Positions 45,012 to 56,226 of a stretch of DNA of 64,000 bases are shown here, in pieces. The first letter of the stretch is position 1; each line of letters starts with the position of its first letter. The stretch lies in contig JBBHKE010002929.1 of NCBI GenBank assembly GCA_037447655.1, positions 60,001 to 124,000 on the forward strand, read 5' to 3'. Position numbers and translations under genes: made by a program. The notes under the pieces were generated by a model. That model was given only the letters and a program-made list of their open reading frames with translations. It was not told the DNA's origin and made no database searches. This DNA comes from Zygnema cylindricum. Its lineage: Eukaryota; Streptophyta; Zygnematophyceae; Zygnematales; Zygnemataceae.

Positions 45012-45923
45012 CCTCTCTCTTGTCGATCAAATTGGCCACCTGTTTGTCTTCTTCCTCCAAAGTTTCGATAGGGATCTTTCCCTCTCTCCTTATCATGCTT
45101 TCGCCAATCAACTCCTGCAGACAATGCTTGAACACTTAGACTAACTCTCCTAAGCTCTATGGTGGTTTCTCTCACTAAAATCATTCCCAGTGTGTCATCC
45201 CAATTTCAATTGTAATCTACTATGTCTTATAATCGATTAATAATATTCGCATACTCTTCAGGTAATTTCATCATCAATGTGTTCACTCTTTGTCTATCAG
45301 ACCATGAGTTACCTGCACTCTCTAGCTCTCCAAATAATGCTCCAAAATCATTGCAATATTTTTTCATGGTTCCTCGCTTTTAAGTATAAGCTGCAATCTT
45401 ACTTTCTGCCGACTGTTGCTGCTGCAATGATCCACTCTTTTATTTGCTAACTAGTGATATCCAAATATGAGATGAAGATTTGACATGCATAAAGGGAATG
45501 GCAATGCCCTTCGCTACACTTTTAAGAATTTTGAGTTTAGCAGCCTTGTCTTAGTAGTTTCACATTTCATATTGTAATCTGTCACTCTGAACCCTTGTCA
45601 CTGTTGATGGTGGTGCTTTTGCCGGTATCGCCTTCGACAATGGTGTCACTTGAGTTGCAAGTCCTCCCTTTTCTCCTTCCATGATAATCTCCTCTCCTTC
45701 CTCATCTTCATCCTCGGTGATAGTGGGAACTGTTCTAGCTACTGTAGTGGCGGAGGTGCCATAAAAAGATGTCCCTCCAAACCCAAGTGGAGGTGGGCAT
45801 CGAATTTGTCTAGACACTATGCCCCATAGATGCTTCTCAAATAGTTCTCCCGTCATCATCATTTCCCAATACAAAAAGTCTGATCCATCAAATATGGGCA
45901 CCTTAGAGGGTGAACCCATAACG
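45012..45923 (-). pseudogene. Copia E Gag, N-terminal part, with primer-binding site
   Basis: PBS CGTTATGGGTTCA (45923-45911, minus; 10 of 13 bases as in A). Gag reads MGSPSKVPIFDGSDFLYWEM, then an acidic insert (EDEDEEGEEIIMEGEKGG), decayed middle, and VRETTIELRRVSLSV, WRKHDKERGKDPYRNFGG up to 45012. It continues at 29627 beyond copia B. The oldest layer of the nest. Confidence 0.78.
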
Positions 45924-46763
45924 TGGTTTTTTTGTGGTCTCCATTGACCCACAGAATGAGCAACCTACTTAAAAGCTCTAGAATAATGTAAAAGAGGGTA
46001 AAGGTAAAAGACTTGAAGTGTACTATACACACACCGGCAATACACAGCGGAATACTTTTAGGAGTCCACTCGTAGCAACAATAAGGTCACACAGCGTACA
46101 TAGGAAAGAGCTTAAGAGTTTTATAACCTGGAAGAAGAGATTACAAGATTGAGTGCTCACTAGCAGAAGTCTACTTGCAAAAGAGTCATCTTTGACTAAG
46201 CCTACTCTAATATTTAAACTAGCTAGCAGCTAGACAACTTAGTACTACAACTGTGCAGCTATGCACACGTGGAAATTCAGGGTCAACTGTGTCCTATCCA
46301 TACTAAATTCTAGAACAGTACAGTTCAATCCACATCGTGATTTGTTGTTATGCTGCGTTGCTATGTTGCTATGTTGCGCTAATCTGATATCTTAGTTGCG
46401 CAGCTCTGATATCGCAACCAGAGTACAAATTCTACCTCCAACGCACTAAGTCCCCTATAGCCCTGTTACAAATAATATTTTCCCTTTTTATTTTCCCTCT
46501 GAATAAGTGCCACCCAGGCACAAAAATATTTCAACCACCCTCTTCCTTGTGGGGACAAGACTCCATTGAGTCAAACACAAAAAAAATCACTGAATTTCCT
46601 CCCCTGAGCAATAAGTTATGGGTGGTCAAAGATAACTTTTATAGTTACAAGCTGTGTAAGAGAGAGGTACCTAAATTTCACTAAGTCTTCGTTTGCCTAC
46701 TCACAACTACTTACTACTAAACCTTAGTCTAATATAAACACTATATAGAATAAGAAGGTACAA
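45924..46763 (-). repeat. Copia E 5' LTR and an adjoining older LTR fragment
   Basis: 45924-46445 lies directly behind the E primer-binding site. It resembles the other copia LTRs little, and carries GCTGCGTTGCTATGTTGC repeats at 46350-46380. 46450-46763 is the 3' half of a standard copia LTR in minus orientation (CTGAATTTCCTCCCCTGAGC, AAGTTATGGGTGGTCAAAG), cut by the LTR starting at 46764. Confidence 0.5.
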
Positions 46764-47000
46764 TGTAGAAATTGATGGTTCTTTTAATCTTTTCTAGGTC
46801 TAAAATGAAATGCAGAAAAGAGGTCGAGGCAGTCTGCCTCCAACTCCTCTCTTCAACTCCCACACTTGTCGCAGTCACTGAAAGTTGGAGAGGGCGCTAA
46901 AGCCATGGTTGCCTATGTTATCCAAAGGAAGACAGGCAGTAGATTGGTGGATTTACTAAAAAGGAACCTAATAGGCCCAGGATTTGATCGTGGTACCTAC

Positions 47001-48020
47001 TGTTGCTTTGGAAACCTTGAGTCCTCTCTACATTTTGTTGCTATACTGCCATGCTGCACTAAGTCTAACATCGCAGCTGGAAACCTTGAGCACTCTACAC
47101 TTGTTGTTGTGCTGCTATGCTGCGTTGATTTGACACTGCAGCTGTGCTGCTCTAATATCACAGCTGCGCTGACAGATCATAGCAGTCATAGCAGTCACAG
47201 TAGTCATAGCAGAGTCATAGCAGCTATAGCAGTCTGCGCAAGAAAGGTGTTCTAAATATTAGTCAGTTTGTGTGAAGATAAATTGACGAGGACATGCTTT
47301 AGTGAGTTTGTAACTTCAAATGGGAGTACACGGACTCGGTGCACTTCAGGCACACGTGTTGGTCCATGAGGAAGTCAAGTCTGGTTGTTCCAGAAGAAGA
47401 AGTACAATTTCAATTATGGACTGAAGGTATACTTGGAGGTTCATCTTCAGTGATGAAAGTATACGCGGACTGAGGACGGAGTCCGCCGTCATTTTTGGAA
47501 GAGAACTCTTGACTGCGTCGTCATTTCAACAGACGAACTTTGACTGCGCACTTTTTCATTTTAGCGGCTGTGTTCTCCTTGATTGTTGTAAATATTTTAT
47601 GTACGGTTGACGGTGGGGTTTTGTTTAATGAAGATTAGTGTACCGATCGACCATGTTAATTATGGTACGGCGTGTTTAGCTGTAGGCTCACTTGTATATG
47701 TAGGACTAAGATTATTTCGTGAATGAGGATTCAGTTGTGTATGAAAAACTGTGAAGCACTTTTTTGAGTGTTTTGAATTGTAAGATCATTGTGATCTTTT
47801 GGAAAAATCTTGTGAAATTCTGCATCTGGTTTCTTTGGTACATATTCTATGCTGTGGCAAATTTAAAGACATAGGGTGTGTCTGATTTGCTTGGGGCTTC
47901 ATTGTGAAGATGGTCGTTTGTGGGATTTCGTGAGAGTTTCCTCTTTGCATAGTTGATTGTCATGGCAACTGCCGGTGCTTCTTCATCTTCTTCAGTGGCA
48001 CTAGTTGTCTCAAATCAACA
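47001..48020. mobile_element. ~1.0-kb insertion with TGTTG…CAACA ends (solo LTR or short element)
   Basis: Perfect duplication CCTAC at 46996-47000 and 48021-48025. Starts TGTTGCTTTGG, ends AATCAACA. Begins with GCTATGCTGC and AGTCATAGC short repeats (47050-47230). Near its right end ATGGCAACTGCCGGTGCTTC opens a short Ala/Ser-rich frame (47960 on) like the start of some copia Gags. That could also mean an LTR-plus-leader remnant. Orientation is undecided. Confidence 0.7.
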
Positions 48021-48606
48021 CCTACCGTCCTTCAAAGTCCCCGGTAGTCACTAACTTTATCCGTTTAGTCTAAGGCTAGTGTTAAGTGATTTAGGGTTTG
48101 ATAATTATATAAACTATTACACGCGGACTAATTCATTTAACAAAAACTATATTCGGGATGCATAGATTCAGTTATGTAAAGGATGGAGTACGGTATGAAG
48201 AAGAAACAAATACCGCGCAAGTATTTATGACGGCTACAATTAGATTTTGGTTTCGATCAGACGGCCAGAAAGAATGTCGAGATCGCGTAAGAGGATTTTG
48301 AGGGTTTGCGGTCATCGCCACATCGGATGACACATGGTACAACGACATTGTATTGCGACATATCCGGGGATTACGGGAACGAATCCGAATATGACATGTG
48401 TCAATTTTTTGGCCATGTCGTACAATGTCCGTACAGAAAGTACACCTGCATCTGTACCTTTCTATACGACACGGTAATATTGTTGGTACCGTACGTCAGT
48501 AGATAGGGATTTAGAGAAAGATAGGACTTAGAAAATTTGGTAGATAGGACCCTCTCTCTGTGAGAGCTTATGTACACAAGGTCAAATTTGACCCTCTTTA
48601 ACTTAC

Positions 48607-49838
48607 TGTTGTTTTGAAAAGTTAGTTTCGTGCGTACGCGACATTTTGTGCGTGCGCGACGTTTCGCGTGCGTAGTATATTATTGAAATTAATGTGGTGG
48701 TTCGAATGGGTTTACGGATTGGGGGAGTAAATGTACGAGTAAAATTAAAGGGACGTGAGGGAGTTATTGAGTGGCGTGGATTGCGTCAATAAATGGACGG
48801 CGGATTGCGACGCGATCCGATGTGAAATATACGAAATGTACGTCGCCGGTACGGAGCATCTAATTTAGACAATTGTACTTTATATGCGACAAGCGATGTT
48901 TATGACAAATGACGTGTACTTCATTTGTGACAAGCCGCATTTATTGCAAAGGACGCGGTTGCGGTACGGAAATGATTTCGGCTGTACGATTATTATTTCA
49001 AGTGGACGTGAATTCGCTTCGCGACGTCACGAGATATTTGACGACTCACGTGGATTTCGTTTGGATTTTGTTGCCACGCAGAATCGCGTCAATCACACAA
49101 TGTTTATTTTTGGACGACCCGGATTCTTTGAATAAATTCAAGGAATTTCGTTGAGTGACGTAGCGTGACTCAACATACGATTTTGTGAGATTGTGTGTAC
49201 ATGTAAATATTTGGTCGAACATTGTTTTGTCTTTTTGTGTATTAAGTATTAGTGTAGGTTTACTCACTTTGACATACCTTGAAGTATTCGGGTATACCAA
49301 CATTAATAGAGGTAGCTGGTAGACAGCGTACGGCTGGTATGCCTCCGTACATTCAGCAGTAAGCTCTTGTATATATTTGTAGGACTTAGTCATTTTAGGA
49401 CTTAGGAACCTTTTGGACCAAAAACTGTTTATGGTTATTTTTGGTAATTTTATCTGAGGATTACTCTCATATCTGTTCGCAGAATTGTCTGAAATTCTGT
49501 ATGTGTGTTCCTCTATATACTGTTAATATTGTCACAGATTTGCAGGCCTATTGTGTGCCTGGTCTGTGTTTTAATTCATTGTGAAGTTAGTCTGTTTTAT
49601 CAAAGTTCTGGCAAACTGTTTTTCTGCAACTTTGACTAGATGGTGTGATCACTCTGTTCATTATTTTTGTCTGAAACTTTGTGAGGCTATTTTGTAGCCT
49701 AGAAACTACCTGTTTTTGTAGTTCCAGCTTGTTTTGACATTTTTGTAGAATTCTGTGTTGATTCAAAGTAGGCTGTTTTTGGGTAGTCTGTGGTGCTTCC
49801 GAGGGTAAATCCATGGCTGAAAATGGCTATGGACAACA
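48607..49838 (+). mobile_element. Solo LTR of the element-I family, inside copia H 5' LTR
   Basis: 1232 bp, TGTTGTTTTGAAAAG to TGGACAACA, perfect duplication CTTAC at 48602-48606 and 49839-49843. The 5' part is rich in TGCGTACGCGAC-like CpG motifs and matches the inverse of 44400-44421. Short open frames inside are not genes. Confidence 0.85.
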
Positions 49839-50040
49839 CTTACTGCTCAGGGGAGCAAATTCAGAGATTCTTTTTGCTATCGACTCAAAATAGTCTTCTC
49901 TTCACAGGGGTGAAGGTGGTCAGAGTTTTTATCTGCCAGGGTGGCAGTTATTTTTCCTGGAACACTAAAAGGTCATGGTTATCCTTGAGGCTTCGTGTGA
50001 GCTGCCTACTTTGAGGGCAAGTAGAGGTCTCAGAGTTGCA

Positions 50041-53000
50041 AGTTATGAACCCACCCTCTAGGGTGCCCACCTTTAATGGAACTGGCTTCATATACTAGGA
50101 AAGTATGATGACGGGAGCTCTATGCGAGAAAGGTTTTGGGAGATAGTGAGTGGGGCGTCCATCAAGTCTTGGCATCCCTCCAGGGTTTGGAGGAAGCAAA
50201 TTCACGAAAAAGGCAGATCCATCTCCAACGGAGGAGACAAAGAAGGGGAGGTGGTGGACAAAGGAAAGGAGAAGGAGATGGTCACACCGCAACCGGTTCG
50301 GCATTCATGTTACCTAGTCCGAAGAACGAGGAGATTGATACAGATACCTCGGACTAGAACAATATGGCGGCAAAGCAATTCATCCTCCGCCATCCTACTC
50401 AAGGGCTTGCATCTCCACATTTGTAGGTAAAGAGAGCTGTAGAAATTAATGGTCCATTTTTAGTATTTTCTAGGTCTAAATAGAAATATAGAAAGAAGCC
50501 GAGGCAGTCTACCTCTAACTTCTCTCTCCAACTCTCAAACTTGTCGCAGTCGCTGAGAAATTGGAGAGGGAGCTAGAGCCATGGCTACCGAGGCTATCCA
50601 GAGGTTTATGGGAAATTTATATTAGTTAGGGTTTATTTATTTAAAAGGAATGTGCCGGCGACAGGAATTGATCTTTGTACCTACCGGCCGGCAGACAGGA
50701 AGTAGCCGGTAGCCTTAGCCGTTAACTCTAGGAATTACATTACGTAGTATATAGTTTGATAACTATTTAAACATTAATACGTAGGATAAATCATTTAACT
50801 AAAACTGTTTATGGTATGCATAGATCCGGTAATGTATAAGTACGGAATACGGTACATGCAAGAAATCAACACCGCGCATTTATTTCGTAAGTAGACGAAT
50901 ACCGCGCATGTATTTATTACGGCAACGATTAAATTCAATTCTAATCTAACGGCCGGAATTAGCGCCGAGATCGCGAAAGAAGATTTCGGCGGTTTGTGGC
51001 CATCGCCACATCAGATAACGCGTTGCGAAATTTCCTTGGATCGTGGAATCTCCGGAGATTATGGCACCGAATCTGGATATGACATGTGTCGACATTTAGG
51101 CCATGTCGTACAATGTCCGTACATAAAGTACACCGCAGCTGTACTTTTGCGTACGGAACTGTATTCTGATTGGTTCGTACATCGGTAGATAGAGTCTGTG
51201 AGAGAGATAGGACTTAGAAAAATTAGGAGATAGGACCCTCTCTCCCAGAGAGCTTCTATACAAAAGGTCAACTTTGACCCTCCATAACTTACTGCTCAGG
51301 GGAGCAAATTCAGAGATTCTTTTTGCTATCGACTCAGGGGAGTCTTGCCTTCACAATGGTGCACGTGGTCAGAGTTTTTGTCTACCAGGGTGGCAGTTAT
51401 TTTTGCTGAAACACAAAGGGGTCAGTATTATCCTAGAGGCTTCTTGGAAGCTGTCCATTCTGAGGACTTATGGAGGTCTCAGAGTTTCAAGAGCATCCGA
51501 TATTTGGGTGGCTCTCATAGAGATGTACCGAAGTGGTATGATTCAGCAACAGCAGTTGGGTGATCTGAAAATAAATGCGTATGTATACAAAAGGGGGAAG
51601 GAGTTGGATTTTTGCAATGAGCTTGCTACACTTTTCATGGAATTAGAGAGTGCTCGAAAATAAGAAAGTGAAAAGGAAAAGGTTAACTGCTTGCTCATAA
51701 AGTTACCATATGAGTTCGAGAACATAGTCAACCGTGTGCAGGACTTGCCGGACACGAGGTGGACATGGAATTCAGTGGTAGGGATTATTCTCGTTCGGGA
51801 GAATAAGATTGAGATCCGAATGGGAGGAAAGAGTGGGCAAGCCTTGGCAGCTGAGACTGATTGGAGGAACATGGATTCCAGGAAACCGATTAGAAACTAT
51901 AGAGGGGGGGAGCAGAAAAATCAGATTGAAGAGTTCGGACCAAGGGCTCCCAAAGATTTGTGTCATTTTTGTAAGAAATCAAGGCACTATATAGCAAAGT
52001 GCACTAAGTTAACCGAGCTTTGGCTAAAGGAGGGGCAGACAAGTGGATCCCCAAGAGGAAAAAAAAAGGCCCTTATGACACAGGTACATGAGGCGAAATC
52101 TGAGGACGAAGACGAGGAACTCTTATTGGATGAGGAGTTAGAGGCAAAAAACGAGGTCGAAATTCCACGAAGACATAAATGTGCTTTCGGTGGATTGAAA
52201 GGGGGAGCAGGTTGGATTGTGGATTCAGGTGACTCCATTCACATGTGTAAAGATAAACACCTGTTGAGTAAGATAAGAAGGATTTCCACCATAGTGATAG
52301 AGTACCGTGATGGGAGGATAGTCACTACTACCTCTGTAGGATCGGTAGATCTGAAAGTGTTAGTAGAAGGAAAGACATATATAGTTACATTCTCTGATGT
52401 ATTGTTTATTCCGGAGCTGAACAAAATCCTCATCTCTACATCTGTATTAGATGATAAGTGTTTTGATACTAGCACTAGAAGTGGAGTCTTTACTGCTAGT
52501 TTTGAGGAGGAAGTTTATTTCATTGCTGAAAAAGGTAGCCAAGGAATGTTTAGGCTGATTTTACGCAATAAAAAGAAGAAACTATATAATGTTGGTGATC
52601 ATGATATAATGTTGTGGCATAAAAGGCTTGGGCATGTGAATCTAGATAAGTTAAGAGAGATGGAAAAGATGGGAATAGTGGAAGGAATTTTGTTTTGGAA
52701 AAGTGAAAACCTGAGTGATTGTAGTGGCTGTGCTCAAGGTAAGGCACACAGGTCACCCTTCCCCACTTATAAAGAGGAAAGGGTTCTAGACTTAGTACAC
52801 ACTGATATATAGGGACCGGCCAAAGTGCCTTCACCGGGGGGGAAGAGGTTTATGATGACAATCATTAACGATTGGTCTCGGTATTCTAGAGTGTATTTCC
52901 TGAAAAATAAGTCAGAGGGCCCCACAACTTTTTAATGAATATAAAGCATGGAGTGAGAAACTCCATGAATCCTCTATTAAGAGTGTGAGGAGTAACAATG

Positions 53001-53338
53001 GGGGAGATTATACCTCTAATCAGTTTGAGGGTTTTCTGAGAGAGGATGGAATGCAACACCAAAAGACAGTTCTTAAAAATCCTGAGCAGAATGGTGTAGC
53101 TGAAAGATTAAATAGAACACTAAGTGATAGTGCTATGAGTGTGTTGCCAAACAAGAAGATAGGAAAAAGGTTTTGGGCCGAAGCAATGAACTTTGCTAAT
53201 TACCTTACTTCAGCAGTAAAAGGCCAGACACCTTATGAGAGATGGACCAGCCGAAAACCAAACATATCTCACTTAAAGGTTTTTGGCAGTCAAGTGTACA
53301 GTCTAGATACAGATCGGTCTAATTGGAAGCTAGATCCT
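50041..53338 (+). pseudogene. Copia H Gag-Pol (Gag, protease, integrase), best preserved copia here
   Basis: Gag starts at the ATG in the PBS (50045) with PPSRVPTFNGTGF. It is split at 50437 by solo LTR G and resumes at 51490 (SDIWVALIEMYRSGM). 51691-52809 is one open frame of 373 codons. It holds knuckle CHFCKKSRHYIAKCTKL, an acidic tract (SEDEDEELLLDEELEA), protease WIVDSGDSIHMCKDK (the usual DSGA reads DSGD), integrase zinc finger WHKRLGHVNLDKL…CSGCAQGKAH, and VLDLVHTDI before a stop. After a frameshift near 52930 the core continues: RSNNGGDYTSNQF, EQNGVAERLNRTLSDSAMSV, KRFWAEAMNFANY (the second catalytic Asp reads Asn). It breaks off at DTDRSNWKLD (53338); RT and RNase H are absent. Stops at 51661 and 52810. 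Confidence 0.85.
50438..51489 (+). mobile_element. Solo copia LTR (G) inside copia H Gag
   Basis: 1052 bp, TGTAGAAATTAATGG to CAGAGTTTCA, with perfect duplication AGAGC at 50433-50437 and 51490-51494. tRNA-like hairpin: TGCCGGC (50653-50659) pairs with GCCGGCA (50687-50693). Seven GTAC motifs within 51103-51185. Confidence 0.87.
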
Positions 53339-53961
53339 AGTTTTCCGGTAAGGCTGCGGATTTTTTCGTTTTTTTCTAACTTATGGATGAAAACGACAAC
53401 AAATAACTGTAACTTTAGCCCATGCGAAAGTACCCTTACTCTCCCTCGTCTTAAAATTTTCCCACGCGTGTGTTGCGTGCGTGGAACATTTGTCATTCGG
53501 TGTTTGGGTGATATTGTAACAAAAATCACCTCGATAAAGTTTTTTGATGAGCTGTATTCGCTTGCCGAGTGGTCGAAAAGATGAAAACGCCAAAATAAGT
53601 GCAAAAAACGACAAATTGGAGTACATTCAAAGTATCGAGTAGACCTTCATTGTACCGATGGTAAAGCATTTTGTGCGTACGGCAAAAGATCTTCTCCTTG
53701 GAGACTGAATTTTTGACGAAAACGACAGAAATAAATCGATACTTTAATGCATGGGTGCACCCCCTAATACCTGATGTAGCCGAGTCCTCTGAGTGTCTGA
53801 CCGAGTCCTCTATATTGATGCCCGTACAATTGACCGAGCTGCTAACCGTACAGCTAACAGAGTGAGTATTACTGACCGTACAGCTGACCAAGTATTGTTG
53901 ACCTTACAGATGACAGAGTGATTATTGTCAACGGTACAATTTGCCGAGTATTGTTGCTCGC
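53339..53961. repeat. Repeat-derived stretch right of copia H
   Basis: Two direct copies of a GATGAAAACGACAACAAATA-like segment (about 53383-53450 and 53710-53775) recall the ends of the Harbinger-like elements. 53815-53955 is a degenerate tandem repeat of GACCGTACAGCTGACCGAGT. No gene. Confidence 0.5.
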
Positions 53962-54811
53962 TAGTGTTGGGTATCGAGGACCATTTGCCGCTATTCGATA
54001 TATATATATCAATTTTTAGGAACCCGATAATCGATTTATCGCTTCGATCTATCGAATACCAAATTATCGCGATATATCGCCGATATATCGCAATATATTG
54101 TATTGACAATATATCGAAGCATTGAAAAAAAAATGAAAGTTTTCACAGGTCTCTAAAGTCACATGCCTTCGGACAACGTGACCGTAAAATCTTTGCCGAA
54201 AATAAATACGGTTTTTTCTTCAAAGTCAGCAAAAGTGAAGGAGATCTTTGAGGTACATTTACGCGGTACACTTGCGAAGTACATGTACGAAATTCACAAG
54301 TACGGATTTCCAGACGAAAATGGTCGGTTTCCAAATCTTTGACGATTTTGAGATTTGATCGCCAGCTTACGTGGAGCACTCAAATCAGAACACATACCTA
54401 AAAACTCATTTACACACGATACGGGATGTAATTAAGGCCTTTGTAATACAGAAATTTTGTTGTCCGTACTATTACACAGACCCCTTGATGTAACCATATC
54501 CTAAATAATTAATTATATGAATTACAAAAGTAGTACTTTTTTGTCGGTTACATTTTGCGGCGTCTACCTTTAAGTCACGGAACGAAAATCACGTCGTAGG
54601 TGGCGTATCAAACAATTTGTCTTTTTCGCTAAAATAACATATTATTTAAAAATATAAAATATAAAATTTTAAAAATACTACTTATCGCGATATATATCGC
54701 GATTATTTATGTTGGTCTCGGTACGATATATCGAGGATTCTGCTCGATCGATATTCGATATATCGAATATCAAAAATATCGCGATATGAATTTACCAGAT
54801 ACCTAACACTA
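53962..54811. mobile_element. hAT-like non-autonomous transposon, 850 bp
   Basis: Inverted ends TAGTGTTGGGTATC and TAGTGTTAGGTATC, 8-bp flanks TTGCTCGC (53954-53961) and CTGCTCGC (54812-54819), 7/8 identical. Both subterminal regions are dense in ATATATCGCGATATATCG-type palindromes, as expected of hAT transposase binding arrays. No transposase. Confidence 0.85.
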
Positions 54812-54819
54812 CTGCTCGC

Positions 54820-54983
54820 ACAGTTACATAGACTTTCCGATGTATCCTCCTCTAGGTGTAGCCTCACCCTAATCTGTCTTTTCTTGACGTGCATAATCAC
54901 TGTATTGTACTTTGCTGCCGTCAAACTCAGCATCACCGAGTATTCCTCGTCTTTTTCCTCTTGCCGGATTTTCAAGCCATTTG
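54820..54983. other. Short unassigned spacer
   Basis: Continues the sequence interrupted by the hAT-like element; no feature recognised. Confidence 0.4.
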
Positions 54984-55452
54984 ATAGCCTATTCCCACCG
55001 GAGCATTTCCCATTCCGATGATTTTCCAAATTATGATAATAATATGAAACTTTTTAAATCCTTTGTACGTGCGAAACTTTCTTTCTATTTGTCGAACGAC
55101 GATCCTTTCATTCATAGCCTATTCCCATCGAAAAAAAATTCACTTCGCAACAGACGGACGTTGGAATAATGTACGACTTTCTATGAAAACTGTACAAACG
55201 AGCTTCTTTAAAATATTGTCGGATATTGAAGTCAGGATAAAGTCGCGTATTTCTCCGAAAAGATGACGTAGCCAAAACAACATCTGAACGGCTATTTCAT
55301 TAATTCATTATACTGGCGCGAAACATCTGTAGGGACTTTGAACCACCGTCGTTGTTCTTCGAACATTCAATACTGCAGGTTTGTTTTCGCGCCTATGTTT
55401 GATGACGTCGAAGCGTGTACGTTTTCCGAATGCTCCGGTGGGAATAGGCTAT
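54984..55452. mobile_element. MITE with 24-bp perfect inverted repeats, 469 bp
   Basis: ATAGCCTATTCCCACCGGAG (54984 on) is repeated inverted at the right end (…GTGGGAATAGGCTAT, ending 55452). If the outer TA is the target duplication it would be Tc1/mariner-like. A third copy of ATAGCCTATTCCCAT lies inside (about 55119). Confidence 0.75.
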
Positions 55453-55574
55453 GGGAGGTACAATACTGTATGACTGTACGAACGCTAAAAAGGTTTGAAC
55501 GGTCAACAAAATCAACGCGTGAAGGCAGATTGGAACTCGAACCGTCAAACTTGTTGCGTTTTTAAGATTGTCGG

Positions 55575-56226
55575 CCTATCTGTATTAGTGTTTATGTTAT
55601 TTCTCGCACTTAAAACCATAGTTCAAAAGTAGGTGACTGTAAGCCCATACAATATGCCTATTGTATGCAAAACATACAATATGGCCTTAAGACCCATATT
55701 GTATTGGCCGCAAAATGAAATAAAATAGTAACAGGGTTGAGTTGCACATGGATCGATAGAGAATTAAACGTCATGTCTAAATTTGAAAAAAAAATTGGAC
55801 AAAAAAATCTTTTTCTGTGAGTTTTGAGCGACTTTTTATTTAAACCGTCAGATTTGGACGATCTTTGTTCGTTGATGAAAGTAACGATCTACGAAGATCA
55901 CATGAAAAGCCCATAACACAACTTACGATAGGACTATCGTCAGATTCGTTGAATCGGACGGTCGCTGATGAAAGTAGCAATCTAAGAAGATCACATGGAA
56001 AGCCCGTAACACAACTTACGCTAAAGGCGGCCTACAAAAGGCCTACCAAAAAACGCCTACTTTTGAACTATGCTTAAAACATATTTTCTCCCTGCACACT
56101 TGTCCGCCGGAAGGCGAGAACCTTACTTTTAAATCGCGACCGTCAGATTAACATTATGACACGTGTGCCTGTAGAAAAGCTGTTTTAAGTGGCGAAAAAA
56201 ACATTAAACCCTAATAGCGACTGATA
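55575..56226. mobile_element. Foldback MITE, TACAC-ended family, copy 2, split by a hAT-like MITE
   Basis: Outer parts TGTATTAGTGTTTATG…CGCACTTAAAAC (to 55616) and ATATTTTCTCC…TTTTAAGTGGCGAAAAAAAC (56081-56226) fit the family once 55617-56080 is removed. Confidence 0.75.
55617..56072. mobile_element. hAT-like MITE nested in a foldback MITE, 456 bp
   Basis: Inverted ends CATAGTTCAAAAGTAGG (55617-55633) and CCTACTTTTGAACTATG (56056-56072). Perfect 8-bp duplication CTTAAAAC at 55609-55616 and 56073-56080, lying in the conserved CACTTAAAAC arm of the host MITE. The interior has a ~65-bp direct repeat (AAGATCACATGAAAAGCCC / AAGATCACATGGAAAGCCC). Confidence 0.88.

Larger units (their letters stand above)
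46764..50040 (+). repeat. 5' LTR of copia H, split by two insertions
   Basis: Three pieces, 46764-47000, 48021-48606 and 49839-50040, together form one standard LTR (TGTAGAAATTGATGG to CTCAGAGTTGCA). The target duplications of both inserts are perfect. The tRNA-like module is cut at its T-arm by the first insert. Six GTAC motifs lie in 48417-48500. PBS AGTTATGAACCCA (50041-50053) follows. Confidence 0.8.

Noticed and set aside
45560-45952. Gag frame as an intact gene
   Set aside because: It is the first part of a Gag broken by a 15-kb insertion and by frameshifts.
51691-52812. 373-codon frame as an active copia polyprotein
   Set aside because: No RT or RNase H downstream, stops on both sides, altered protease and integrase active sites.
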